Source: an uncultured Oscillibacter sp. (GTDB lineage Bacteria > Bacillota > Clostridia > Oscillospirales > Oscillospiraceae). Taken from it: a DNA stretch of 46,834 nt. Below the pieces are notes generated by a model that made no database searches, was not told the DNA's origin, and was given only the letters and a program-made list of their open reading frames with translations. The position numbers were made by a program, and so were the translations under genes. Location of the stretch: positions 1 to 46,834 of the forward strand of contig NZ_CANTJS010000003.1 in the NCBI RefSeq assembly GCF_947654275.1, read 5' to 3'. How positions within the stretch are numbered: position 1 is the first letter of the stretch; every line of letters starts with the position of its first letter. Of the stretch, positions 7,879-15,174 are shown piece by piece.

Positions 7879-7912
7879 CAGGGACCTGCGTCTTAAAAGG
7901 CGCAGGTCCCTG
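7879..7912. terminator. Bidirectional hairpin terminator
   Basis: CAGGGACCTGCG (7879-7890) pairs perfectly over 12 bp with CGCAGGTCCCTG (7901-7912) and is followed by CTTTT on the plus strand and preceded by AAAA. It separates the convergent hypothetical gene (ending 7869) and vanW-family gene (ending 7936). Confidence 0.85.
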
Positions 7913-7935
7913 CTTTTGAAGGGGTTGAAAGGGGA

Positions 7936-9792
7936 TTATTCCCCGCCCTCCGGCACCACAATCACCGGCACAGAGGGTTCCTCAACCGGCGGCTCCGGCT
8001 CCGCCGGGGGCGTGGCGGGAATCTCCGCCGGGCCGGTTACCTCGGTGCCCGGCTCCGTAACCGGGGGCTCCGTGGGCGTGGTGACGGAGGGATTGGCGGG
8101 CGTCGGGGGTGTGACCGGCGTCGTGTCGGCAGGCGTGCCGGGGATGACGGCGCCGCCTCCGGTCTCCTCCGCCTCGGGTCCCACCAGGACCACCCGGTTC
8201 CGGGACTTATAATCGCTGGTGGCTTCAAATTTGCTGGAAATCAGGGTGCCGTCTCCGGCGTAGACGTTCCGGTAGGTCCGGACCTTATAGCCGGTGTAGG
8301 GGGTGACCTTCACCGTCCGTGCGCCGGGGGCCAGGGTGGGATCCACCTGCTCCACCTCCTCAAAGGGCGTGGTGGACAGGGTTTCATAGGTCATCTTCAC
8401 GGTGGTGTCACTGGTCTTGGTTCCCCAGAGCTGGACGGTGAGGTAGTTCTTGGAGTAGGTGGCTACAATTTTAATGGGATAATCCGTATTGTTGGTAAAC
8501 TTGTAGTCCGGTCCGCCCCAGGAGACCGTGGCGTCCATGCCCCGGGTGATGTAGGCGGGAATATAGCGGTGGGCATAGCGCTCGGTAATTTCCATGTTGG
8601 ACAGGAGACAGGCATAATACAGGGTGGAAGAGGGCTGGCAGACGCCGCCGCCGATTTCGTCCACCGTCTCCCCCTGCACATAGGCGGGAGCGGGCTTGTA
8701 GCCCTTGGCCGCCGTCCGCTGGCCCACGGTTTCGTTATAGGAAAAGACGTCGCCGCTGTTCATCACCGTCCCGTTAAAGGCGGAGGAGGCCAGGCGAACG
8801 TTGCTGATCCGGGCGGCGCTGCCGCCGACGTGGGTGGTGCACTCTCCCAGAAGATCCCGGAACAGCACGTCCTTCAGAACCTCCGCTGTGACGGAGGGGT
8901 ATTGAATGTCCGCCTGAACCGTGATGGTTTCCCCGGGGGCGGCGTTGTTCAGAGCCTTCTGGGCGGCGGACACGTTGAAATCCGCACCCACCTGCTCGGG
9001 GATGATGGTCCCGGTGGCGGCGTCATAGCCGGCGTTTTTTACCTCGCCGGAAACCGCGTCATGAACGGCCTGGGCGGTGATGGCCTTGGCGTTCCGCCGG
9101 GCGCAGTTCACCAGGGCCGAACCCTCGAGCAGAGGGCGGGCCAGCTGGATTTTCTGCTCCAGAGCCTCCCGGATGTCCTCCGCCTTCACGTCCCGGCCGT
9201 CGGCGGCCTTGGTGATGGTGAGAGAAGCGCCGTCCACCTCATAGGAGCCGTCCAGGGGCTCCATACTCAGTTCCTTTTCCAGACGCTCTGCCGTCTCACT
9301 GAAAACGGCCTCGTCCCGGTCCTCCAGAGTCAGCCGGTCCTGAGAAATGGAGGTGGCGGCGCTGAGAAAGCGCAGTCCCGCCCCCAGGACGCTGCCCTGG
9401 CGCTGCTGGTCATAGCACCGCCGGGCGATGTCGGGGCAGCGCTCCGCGGTGTAGCCCAGTTCCTCCAGGGTGACGGAGACAGGGGCGTCCGCCCCCTCGG
9501 GCCAGGCGCTGTCCACCGGGCGGCTCACGGTGATTTCCAGCTGCTGCCGGGGGAGCTGCTCCGCCAGAACCGCGCCGGCCTCGTCCACCGTAAGGCCCCC
9601 TACGTCCACGTCGTTGATGGTATGATGGGGATAAAATGTATCCAGGGTATGGGCATAGGCGCTGACGCCGCCGTAAGCCCCGGCCAGAATGGCCGCCGTC
9701 AGTCCCAGGGCTGCAAACACGGCGCTTCCGCCGCCGCCCTTCCGCAGGCGCGTCCCGCCTGCGTTGGATGCTTTGACTTCATTGGTTGTCAC
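7936..9792 (-). CDS. VanW family protein, membrane-anchored
   Basis: A 618-aa predicted exported, membrane-anchored protein. After a short basic N-terminus a hydrophobic segment at about 22-45 (SAVFAALGLTAAILAGAYGG) anchors it, followed by two repeats resembling the peptidoglycan-binding domain type 4 common upstream of VanW domains (about 60-290). The VanW domain spans about 318-460, with NSGDVFSYN, ETVDEIGGGVCQPSSTLYYA and AHRYIPAYI blocks. The C-terminus (about 545-618) is a Pro/Thr/Glu-rich tail likely spanning the wall. VanW proteins occur in vancomycin clusters but most, like this one, stand alone and probably act in cell-envelope metabolism. I use the GTG at 9790-9792 because AGGAGG lies about ten bases upstream; the frame is open to 10011 but that extension has no leader character. 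Confidence 0.88.
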   Translation of the reverse strand: MTTNEVKASNAGGTRLRKGGGGSAVFAALGLTAAILAGAYGGVSAYAHTLDTFYPHHTINDVDVGGLTVDEAGAVLAEQLPRQQLEITVSRPVDSAWPEGADAPVSVTLEELGYTAERCPDIARRCYDQQRQGSVLGAGLRFLSAATSISQDRLTLEDRDEAVFSETAERLEKELSMEPLDGSYEVDGASLTITKAADGRDVKAEDIREALEQKIQLARPLLEGSALVNCARRNAKAITAQAVHDAVSGEVKNAGYDAATGTIIPEQVGADFNVSAAQKALNNAAPGETITVQADIQYPSVTAEVLKDVLFRDLLGECTTHVGGSAARISNVRLASSAFNGTVMNSGDVFSYNETVGQRTAAKGYKPAPAYVQGETVDEIGGGVCQPSSTLYYACLLSNMEITERYAHRYIPAYITRGMDATVSWGGPDYKFTNNTDYPIKIVATYSKNYLTVQLWGTKTSDTTVKMTYETLSTTPFEEVEQVDPTLAPGARTVKVTPYTGYKVRTYRNVYAGDGTLISSKFEATSDYKSRNRVVLVGPEAEETGGGAVIPGTPADTTPVTPPTPANPSVTTPTEPPVTEPGTEVTGPAEIPATPPAEPEPPVEEPSVPVIVVPEGGE

Positions 9793-9866
9793 GAAGAAGT
9801 CCCTCCTGCTGCCGTTTGGTTCTCGGCGCGGCCGCCACACACAAGGGGCCGCGGTCCTGAAACTAT

Positions 9867-9875
9867 ATTCTAGCA
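9867..9875 (-). promoter_or_regulatory. Candidate extended -10 promoter for the vanW gene
   Basis: On the minus strand TGCTAGAAT forms an extended -10 motif about 75 bp upstream of the GTG start. No good -35 hexamer is visible at 17 bp. Confidence 0.4.
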
Positions 9876-10032
9876 CAGTTTCGTCAAAAAATCGGTTACA
9901 ATCCAGTAACAAGGTTTTTTTGTTTCCGCGCCGGCCGGCGGCGTCAACGGAAGCCGCCGGCTCCTTCGCGGGGGAAAGCGGGTAAGGGGAGGGAATTTTG
10001 CAATAGAGCACCGGGGACGCGCAGGGCTCCGC

Positions 10033-10845
10033 CTATGTTTTTTCCGGCGCGGAAGCGCCCCGGCGGGGAATGCGGATGGTCAGCAGAATGTCCTCCTCCG
10101 TGTCCTCCCGGCGGCAGGAGGCGCAGACCCCCGCTTCCTGCATGATGCGGAGGCCCCGGTCCACGGAGTTGAGGAACAGGCGAACGTCCTTGATGATGTA
10201 GGTCCGCCGCCGGCTGGAGGGGGTGGACTGGAGCTCCGCCAAGCGGCGCTCGATGTACTGCTCCGTCTGGGCCACATTGAGATGGTGCCGGGCGGCGTGC
10301 CGGGCGGCGGCAAGACGTTCCTCGTTGTCCTCCAGCCGCAGAAGGGCCCGGGCATGGCGCTCGGTCAGGCCCGTTTCCAGCAGCAGGGCCTGACAGGCGG
10401 GAGAGAGCCGCAGAAGCCGCAGCTTGTTGGCTACGGCGGAGGGGGACCGGCCCAGCTGGGCCGCTGCTTCCTCCTGGGTGGCTCCGGAGCGGCGGAGGTA
10501 GTCGGCAATGGCGGCGGCCTCCTCAAAATAATGGAGGTCCTGCCGCTGTAAATTTTCCACCAGCGCCAGCAGGGCGGATTCCCGTTCGTCCACCTCCGCC
10601 TCGATGCAGGGAACCGTATCCAGTCCCGCCAGCCGGGCGGCCCGCAGCCGCCTTTCTCCCGCCACCAGCTCCCAGCCGCCTGTCTGACGGCGGACCGTCA
10701 GGGGCTGGAGGATGCCGTGGCGGCGGATGGACGCCGCCAGCTCCCGCAGGCCCGCCTCGTCGAACATGCGCCGGGGCTGACGGGGATTGGGGCGGATGGA
10801 CGACACATCCAGCCGCAGCACCCGCTTTTCTTCCTGTGCCCCCAT
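10033..10845 (-). CDS. ParB/Noc family chromosome-binding protein
   Basis: The 270-aa product is a ParB-family CTP-switch DNA-binding protein related to Noc (nucleoid occlusion) and Spo0J (chromosome segregation). The N-terminal domain has IRPNPRQPR (about 13-21), HGILQPLTVR and the CTP-binding GERRLRAAR motif near 68-76; ENLQRQDLHYFEEA introduces the central helix-turn-helix region (about 105-190, with TQEEAAAQLGRSPSAVANKL); the C-terminal 80 residues would dimerise. I take the ATG at 10843-10845, seven bases after AAGGAGG; the slightly longer frame starts with TTG at 10863 inside that ribosome site. There is no partner parA and no rsmG/mnmG beside it, and I saw no parS-like TGTTTCACGTGAAACA in the window, so Noc versus Spo0J cannot be decided. 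Confidence 0.9.
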   Translation of the reverse strand: MGAQEEKRVLRLDVSSIRPNPRQPRRMFDEAGLRELAASIRRHGILQPLTVRRQTGGWELVAGERRLRAARLAGLDTVPCIEAEVDERESALLALVENLQRQDLHYFEEAAAIADYLRRSGATQEEAAAQLGRSPSAVANKLRLLRLSPACQALLLETGLTERHARALLRLEDNEERLAAARHAARHHLNVAQTEQYIERRLAELQSTPSSRRRTYIIKDVRLFLNSVDRGLRIMQEAGVCASCRREDTEEDILLTIRIPRRGASAPEKT

Positions 10846-10937
10846 GGGACCGCCTCCTTCCAATTTGTCCTATTTTACAGGATGGTTGGCGAAAATCCAT
10901 AGGAAATCTGTCGGAGGCCGGAAATAGGGGACAGGGC

Positions 10938-11235
10938 GTGTCCGTTTACGCATTTTATTCAGAAAGAAGGGGCAGGATTGAAGCCTGACCCCTACGGTAA
11001 CACCTGTAGGGGCGGGCCTCTGTGCCCGCCCGTTTTTCCTCTATGCTTTCGGGAACCGGGCCGGGACAGAGCCCGGCCCCTACATAAAATCTTCGCTTTG
11101 GACAGGCCTCTGCTTCCGGGCATGTCCATTCACGCATTTTATAACAGGACCATGATATAGGGGCCGCCGCCCTCGGCGGCCCGCTGGTACAAGGGCCTCA
11201 CATCGGGCCGCCCAAGGGGGCGGCCCCTACAAAGG
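10938..11235 (-). repeat. Composite dispersed repeats with R2 copies E and B
   Basis: This stretch is a mosaic of repeats. Read on the minus strand it holds R3/R2 copy B (11235-11120, matching 4636-4752), an R1-like segment (about 11106-11042) with palindromic GGGGCCGGGCTCTGTCCCGG, a second GTAGGGGCGGGCCTCTGTGC-type palindrome (11006-11031) and R2 copy E (about 10962-10938, AATAAAATGCGTAAACGGAC). Both R2 copies point toward the ParB/Noc gene that starts at 10845. No ORF in it has a convincing start or codon use. Confidence 0.8.
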
Positions 11236-11316
11236 GAGACAAAAGGGCGGCGCGGAGGCCCCCGCATAAACCCTCCGAATGGGACCCTGCACCCAAAGGA
11301 TGAAATCCCCCCAAAA

Positions 11317-11344
11317 TTGGGAACTCAGGGCGTCTTTTTATATA
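11317..11344 (+). promoter_or_regulatory. Possible promoter in front of structured element copy 1
   Basis: TTGGGA (11317-11322), a 16-bp spacer and TATATA (11339-11344) precede and touch the structured element starting at 11342. The spacing is slightly short and the site could be fortuitous. Confidence 0.3.
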
Positions 11345-11427
11345 GCCGGCACAGTTGAAAATCGGCAGATACCGATTTTCAAGCAGCGGCGGAGCCGCTG
11401 ACGGGTAAGGCCCCCTGTGCCGGCTAT
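11342..11427. other. Structured element copy 1 (closing stem plus two hairpins)
   Basis: A 13-bp perfect closing stem, ATAGCCGGCACAG (11342-11354) with CTGTGCCGGCTAT (11415-11427), encloses an 11-bp hairpin (TTGAAAATCGG, loop CAGATA, CCGATTTTCAA) and a 7-bp hairpin (CAGCGGC, loop GGA, GCCGCTG). A second copy with compensatory stem changes lies at 15952-16034 in inverted orientation. It does not overlap any gene. It is either a structured RNA or a small mobile palindromic element. Confidence 0.7.
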
Positions 11428-11430
11428 GAA

Positions 11431-11520
11431 GTCCACCGCAAGGCCGTTTTGCGGCCTGCGCGGCGAATCATCGCCGCGCTTGTTGAAAAGAAGCGGATGC
11501 TTCTTTTCAACTGCGGTGAC
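11431..11520. other. Three-hairpin junction downstream of the ankyrin gene
   Basis: GTCCACCGCA (11431-11440) pairs with TGCGGTGAC (11512-11520, one bulge) and encloses three consecutive hairpins: AGGCCG/CGGCCT (11441-11457), GCGCGGCGA/TCGCCGCGC (11458-11479) and a 12-bp TTGAAAAGAAGC/GCTTCTTTTCAA (11483-11510). The last overlaps the ankyrin stop codon at 11507-11509. Nearly every base is paired, as in a four-way junction. On the minus strand it would form the 3' end of the ankyrin transcript. Confidence 0.65.
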
Positions 11521-12316
11521 TATAGTAGGCCCGAAGCACCGGTTCCAGCTCCCGCCATTTGATCTCGTACTGCTGGCGGTAGTCCTCCACGGTGTAGTAG
11601 GGCGTGACGAGCCGTTCCTTTCCCCGGTACTTCATAGTGTAGGGCTTGAAGGCGCTGGAATCCGGGTCCAGGCCATACAGGCCGTCCAGCAGCTCCCGGC
11701 CCTCCTCCATATTCCGCAGGATCACCGAACTGCTGGGCAGACCGTCCTTGTTGGGCGGTCTGAAATCGTGGATGTCCGCCCCGTGTTTCAGAAGCTCGTC
11801 CAGCACCGCCTTGAGCATCTCCCGCAGCTGGCGGTTCCCCTGCTTGCTCTCCTCCACGTAGTAGCTGGGATAGGACTTGCGGGCAAACTGGTCGTACTCC
11901 TCCAGGGCGTGCTGCCAGGCGGTAAGACCGTGGGAGGTCTGCTGGTTGGGGTCCATGCCCATGTCCAGCAGGCGGCGGAGAAGCAGGAAGTAGCCCTTAC
12001 TGCGCTCCGGGCCGGGGCCCACCGTATGCCCCGCCCGCATAAAGCACTGGCCAATGGCGTCGTACCATATAGGAGCGCCGAAATTGCTGCCATAGGGGTT
12101 GACGGCGTCGGCAAAGTTCACGTCCGCCCCCCGGTCCAGGAGCAGGTGGGCTACCTCCAGGTTGTCGCTCTTGATGGCTACCATCAGGGGGGATTGGCCG
12201 TCGTCCTTCTTGGGCGGGGCTTTGGCAAGGCAGGAGATCAGGTCGGGTTTTCTGTCCAGAATGGCCGCGACCTCCTCCAGATTGCCCCGGCGAATCATGG
12301 TAAACAGCTTTTTCAT
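11507..12316 (-). CDS. Ankyrin repeat protein
   Basis: The 269-aa soluble product contains ankyrin repeats, which usually mediate protein-protein contacts. The clearest repeats are at the start (MKKLFTMIRRGNLEEVAAIL), DGQSPLMVAIKSDNLEVAHL with LLLDRGADVNFAD around 50-85, LLLRRLLDMGMDPNQQTSHG around 125-150, and ELLKHGADIHDF near 190. The C-terminal 70 residues (PYTMKYRGKERLV and after) match nothing I know. The ATG at 12314-12316 has an AAGGAGG site seven bases upstream; the open frame continues upstream to 12451 without a start signal. A promoter lies at 12352-12380. There is no signal peptide. Its binding partner cannot be inferred from the neighbours, which are unrelated. Confidence 0.85.
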   Translation of the reverse strand: MKKLFTMIRRGNLEEVAAILDRKPDLISCLAKAPPKKDDGQSPLMVAIKSDNLEVAHLLLDRGADVNFADAVNPYGSNFGAPIWYDAIGQCFMRAGHTVGPGPERSKGYFLLLRRLLDMGMDPNQQTSHGLTAWQHALEEYDQFARKSYPSYYVEESKQGNRQLREMLKAVLDELLKHGADIHDFRPPNKDGLPSSSVILRNMEEGRELLDGLYGLDPDSSAFKPYTMKYRGKERLVTPYYTVEDYRQQYEIKWRELEPVLRAYYSHRS

Positions 12317-12351
12317 GGCAGGTCCTCCTTTTGCTGAATGGCTGTGGGAAA

Positions 12352-12380
12352 AGTATACCACTGCCGCAGGGGACAGTCTA
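12352..12380 (-). promoter_or_regulatory. Predicted promoter of the ankyrin gene
   Basis: On the minus strand TAGACT (12375-12380), a 17-bp spacer and TATACT (12352-12357) lie about 35 bp upstream of the ATG at 12316. Confidence 0.6.
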
Positions 12381-12514
12381 CGTTCATTTTTAAGCCCTGA
12401 TGTGGATATGATGGAAGCCGTTTGGCCCGCCGCTCTTCCGGCCTGTGCCACTCTGACGAGATGGACATGGCGGGATTGACGGCCCGGCGTCCCCGATCTC
12501 CGGGGTATCTGATA

Positions 12515-12553
12515 AGAGAAGGCCCGGCGCGAGCTTCGCGCCGGGCCTTCTCT
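12515..12553. terminator. Strong hairpin terminator downstream of cstA
   Basis: An 18-bp perfect stem, AGAGAAGGCCCGGCGCGA (12515-12532) with its complement (12536-12553), loop GCT. It follows the cstA stop on the minus strand; the T-run after it is weak (TTATC). Confidence 0.7.
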
Positions 12554-12594
12554 ATGGGATGTCTGCGGAAGACCGGAAAACCGGCTTTTGCGGA

Positions 12595-14331
12595 TTACGC
12601 CTTCTGGTTCTGCTTGGGATGGGCAATGGTGGCGACGCCCTCGATGGCCAGGATGACGGCCAGGACCACCAGCAGCACGCCCAGAATGGCCTGGACATAG
12701 GGGCCCCAGTCCGCGCCGCCGGCGGAGATCAGAGCCATCTGGTTTTTGGTGTTGATCAGCAGAGAGCAGATGGTGACGAAGATCATGAATCCCATGGGAA
12801 TCAGGAACATCTTGTTGTTCTTGCCGATGTTGCCCAGCCAGGTAGCCACGGCCAGCAGGCCCAGGCCCGCCAGCAGCTGGTTGGCGGAGCCGAACAGAGC
12901 CCAGATCTTCTCATAGCCGTTCAGGCCCAGCACCACGCCCAGCACCACGGTGATGGCGGTGGAGACATACATGTTGGAGAGAATTTTCTTGTAGCCGGTG
13001 ACGTTCTCCGGGGTCTCGCCCTTGCTGGAGTCCAGCCAGAATTCCTGGAACATGAACCGGGCCAGACGGGTGGCGGTGTCCAGGGAGGTCAGGCAGAAGG
13101 CGGAGTAGGTCAGCACCAGCAGGGTGTACAGGATATTGTAGGTGCCGGGGATGGAGTCGTCAATCATGTGGGCCAGGCCGCCGCCGAAGATGGCGGTGGC
13201 GCCGCTGAGGGTGGCGTCGGGGTTGGCGGCGTTCCAGCTGTAGGCATAAGCCACGGCGCACAGGGTCAGAATCGCCAGGACGCACTCCAGAAGCATGCCG
13301 CCGTAGGCGATGGGCTTCGCGTCGGACTCCTTATCCAGCTGCTTGGAGGTGGTGCCGGAGGAGACCAGGGAGTGGAAGCCGGAGATTGCGCCGCAGGCGA
13401 TGGTGGTGAACAGCACGGGGAAAATGGGGTTGCCTGCGCCGGTGTCGGGGTTGGTCACAACAAAGGTGTTGACGGTGGCCATGCTGCCCATGTCGGGCCG
13501 GGCCAGCACCACGCCCACCACGGCCAGAGCCAGCATGGCGTACAGCAGGAAGCTGGAAAGATAGTCACGGGGCTGGAGGAGAATCCACACGGGGGTGACG
13601 GAGGCCACGGCGATGTAAGCGCCGCAGATCCACATCCAGGCGTCCTTGCTCAGGTAAATGGGGTGGAAGTTCATGCCGATGGCGATGATCGCCACAATGG
13701 CAATGACACCGATGACGCTGGCCACGCTCATGGGGGCGTTCCGGCGGTACACCAGGAAGCCGAAGACAATGGCGATCAGGATGAACAGCAGGGAGACCAT
13801 AGCCACCCGGGCGTTGGCCTGAGAGGCCGCCAGGTCCACGGCGCCGGCCTCGGTGAAGGTGGCGCCGAAGGTGCCGGCCACGATGGAGGCGAAGGCCGCC
13901 ACCACCAGGATCAGAGTCAGGTAGGCGAAGATCAGGAACAGCATCTTGGCCCGCTTGCTCATGTTGGTGGAAATAATCTCACCGATGGATTTGCCGTCGT
14001 GGCGGACAGAGGCGAACAGGGCGCCGAAGTCATGGACGCCGCCGAAGAAAATGCCGCCCACGAGAATCCACAGGGTGCAGGCCAGCCAGCCGAAGCCGGC
14101 GGCGCCGATGGGGCCGGTGATGGGGCCCGCGCCGGCGATGGACGAGAAGTGATGTCCCATCAGAATGGGGGCCTTGGCGGGGACATAGTCAATGCCGTCC
14201 TCCAGGGTGTGGGCCGGGGTGGGCTTGTCAAGCTCACCGACGCCCCACTGCTTGCACAGCCAGCGGCCATAGAAGATATAGCCGCAGACCAGCACAGCGA
14301 CGCTGATAATCAGAAGTACCAATCCGTTCAT
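12595..14331 (-). CDS. cstA: CstA-family carbon starvation / pyruvate-peptide permease
   Basis: The 578-aa product is an integral membrane protein of the CstA family (E. coli CstA and BtsT transport pyruvate, and CstA is implicated in peptide uptake). It has many transmembrane segments and the family hallmarks: FYGRWLCKQWG near the N-terminus, DYVPAKAPILMGHHFSSIAGAGPITGP begins near residue 48, GIFFGGVHDFGALFASVRHD near 93-112, and FHSLVSSGTTSKQLDKE near 318-334. At 578 aa it is shorter than E. coli CstA (about 700) but similar to Firmicute forms. The ATG follows GAGGGAG. It lies 56 bp after an uncharacterised gene and probably shares its promoter at 14982-15010; a GntR regulator is upstream. 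Confidence 0.93.
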   Translation of the reverse strand: MNGLVLLIISVAVLVCGYIFYGRWLCKQWGVGELDKPTPAHTLEDGIDYVPAKAPILMGHHFSSIAGAGPITGPIGAAGFGWLACTLWILVGGIFFGGVHDFGALFASVRHDGKSIGEIISTNMSKRAKMLFLIFAYLTLILVVAAFASIVAGTFGATFTEAGAVDLAASQANARVAMVSLLFILIAIVFGFLVYRRNAPMSVASVIGVIAIVAIIAIGMNFHPIYLSKDAWMWICGAYIAVASVTPVWILLQPRDYLSSFLLYAMLALAVVGVVLARPDMGSMATVNTFVVTNPDTGAGNPIFPVLFTTIACGAISGFHSLVSSGTTSKQLDKESDAKPIAYGGMLLECVLAILTLCAVAYAYSWNAANPDATLSGATAIFGGGLAHMIDDSIPGTYNILYTLLVLTYSAFCLTSLDTATRLARFMFQEFWLDSSKGETPENVTGYKKILSNMYVSTAITVVLGVVLGLNGYEKIWALFGSANQLLAGLGLLAVATWLGNIGKNNKMFLIPMGFMIFVTICSLLINTKNQMALISAGGADWGPYVQAILGVLLVVLAVILAIEGVATIAHPKQNQKA

Positions 14332-14366
14332 GAAAACACTCTCCCTCTTTTATGAGTCTTGGTTTC

Positions 14367-14383
14367 GGAGGCGGACCGCCTCC
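14367..14383. other. Short palindrome between the hypothetical gene and cstA
   Basis: GGAGGCGG/CCGCCTCC with a single-base centre forms an 8-bp stem in the 56-bp gap between the hypothetical gene and cstA on the minus strand. It has no T-run, so it is more likely an mRNA-stability or attenuation hairpin than a full terminator. Confidence 0.4.
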
Positions 14384-14387
14384 AGGT

Positions 14388-14903
14388 TCATTTGGGGGCG
14401 AAATTCGCCTCCAGGGTTTTGCGGGCTCCCCTCCCGGCTGGATTGGAGAAGAACGTTCTTGTGGAACATTCCATTGCGGCTATGTGATACTCCATCCAGC
14501 CATGGAGCGACAGCCTGAAATTCTTGTGGAAGCGGGTCCGCTTCAGCAGCTTCTTCGCCTCCGGGTCAATGGTCCCCGCCAGAATGACCAGGGTCACGTA
14601 GGAGCTCATATGCTCCTTGTGGGGCTTGATTTGGGACAGGCCCGTTTTCAGAGTCAGGTCCGCCAGGGCCCGGGCCTCCCCGGCGTCCAGGCGGTCCGCG
14701 GTATAAAAGTAGGTATAATCGTGCTGCTCGGTGGCGTAAAACTGCTTATCCCGCCGGACAAGGTAATGCTCATCCCGCAGGAAGAAATGGGCCATGGCGG
14801 GGAAGCTGCCCCCCTCCGCCGTTACGCCGCGGGTGATATCGTATTGGTGGGAATAGGCGTTCAGCAGGGTTTCCAGACATGACTGAGGGGTGAGCTCCTC
14901 CAT
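14388..14903 (-). CDS. Conserved-looking hypothetical protein upstream of cstA
   Basis: A 171-aa soluble protein that I cannot assign. It starts MEELTPQSCLETLLNAYSHQ and includes many aromatic and His residues (HQYDITR, FLRDEHYLVRR, ATEQHDYTYFYT), with a short C-terminal basic stretch. There is no signal peptide or transmembrane helix. The ATG at 14901-14903 has a modest AAGGCGGA site; the frame remains open upstream to 15182 but crosses a clear promoter (14982-15010), so the longer form is unlikely. It is 56 bp upstream of cstA on the same strand and may be co-transcribed; an accessory or regulatory role for the permease is only a guess. Confidence 0.8.
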   Translation of the reverse strand: MEELTPQSCLETLLNAYSHQYDITRGVTAEGGSFPAMAHFFLRDEHYLVRRDKQFYATEQHDYTYFYTADRLDAGEARALADLTLKTGLSQIKPHKEHMSSYVTLVILAGTIDPEAKKLLKRTRFHKNFRLSLHGWMEYHIAAMECSTRTFFSNPAGRGARKTLEANFAPK

Positions 14904-14981
14904 AGGGTCCGCCTTTCTGCCCCGGCAGAAGGGCGTTCCCCGCTTCGGGGCGCGCCGCCGCAGGCTTTTGGATGCGTCTGC

Positions 14982-15010
14982 ATTATACACCTTCACAGCG
15001 GGTTTGTTAA
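14982..15010 (-). promoter_or_regulatory. Sigma-A promoter of the hypothetical-cstA unit
   Basis: On the minus strand TTAACA (15005-15010), an exact 17-bp spacer and perfect TATAAT (14982-14987) lie about 80 bp upstream of the ATG at 14903. One arm of the inverted repeat at 14995-15056 occupies the spacer. Confidence 0.8.
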
Positions 15011-15056
15011 GAGGGTCTGAGGAAATTTGTGTACAATTTGTGAATAAACCCGCTGT
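14995..15056. promoter_or_regulatory. Inverted repeat with one arm inside the promoter spacer
   Basis: ACAGCGGGTTT (14995-15005) and its exact complement AAACCCGCTGT (15046-15056) are separated by 40 bp. The first arm lies between the -35 and -10 of the promoter for the hypothetical-cstA unit, the second arm just upstream. The layout suits paired operators for a repressor acting by looping, but a role as a terminator stem cannot be excluded. Confidence 0.5.
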
Positions 15057-15122
15057 TTTGTGAGATTCGGCAAAGAAAACCGGGGGTTGACGCAGAAGTA
15101 GTTGACGATATAAACGAAAAAT

Positions 15123-15162
15123 GCCGCTGAAATTTGTGCAAAAAAGCAAAAATTTCAGCGGC
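15123..15162 (-). terminator. Terminator downstream of the gntR gene
   Basis: GCCGCTGAAATTT (15123-15135) pairs over 13 bp with AAATTTCAGCGGC (15150-15162); on the minus strand it is followed by ATTTTTCG. It begins 12 bp after the regulator's stop codon. Confidence 0.85.
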
Positions 15163-15174
15163 CTTACAGAAAGT

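Noticed and set aside
10033-10845. Spo0J parS sites around the ParB/Noc gene
   Set aside because: No TGTTTCACGTGAAACA-like 16-mer was found by eye in the window.
11507-11520. Hairpin at the ankyrin stop as a simple terminator
   Set aside because: It lacks a T-run on the minus strand and is embedded in a larger junction, so a plain terminator call is not supported.
12559-14355. 598-codon frame opposite cstA, rich in Gly, His, Gln and Asp
   Set aside because: It is the shadow of a hydrophobic membrane protein gene; hydrophobic codons read as polar ones on the reverse strand. No start signal.
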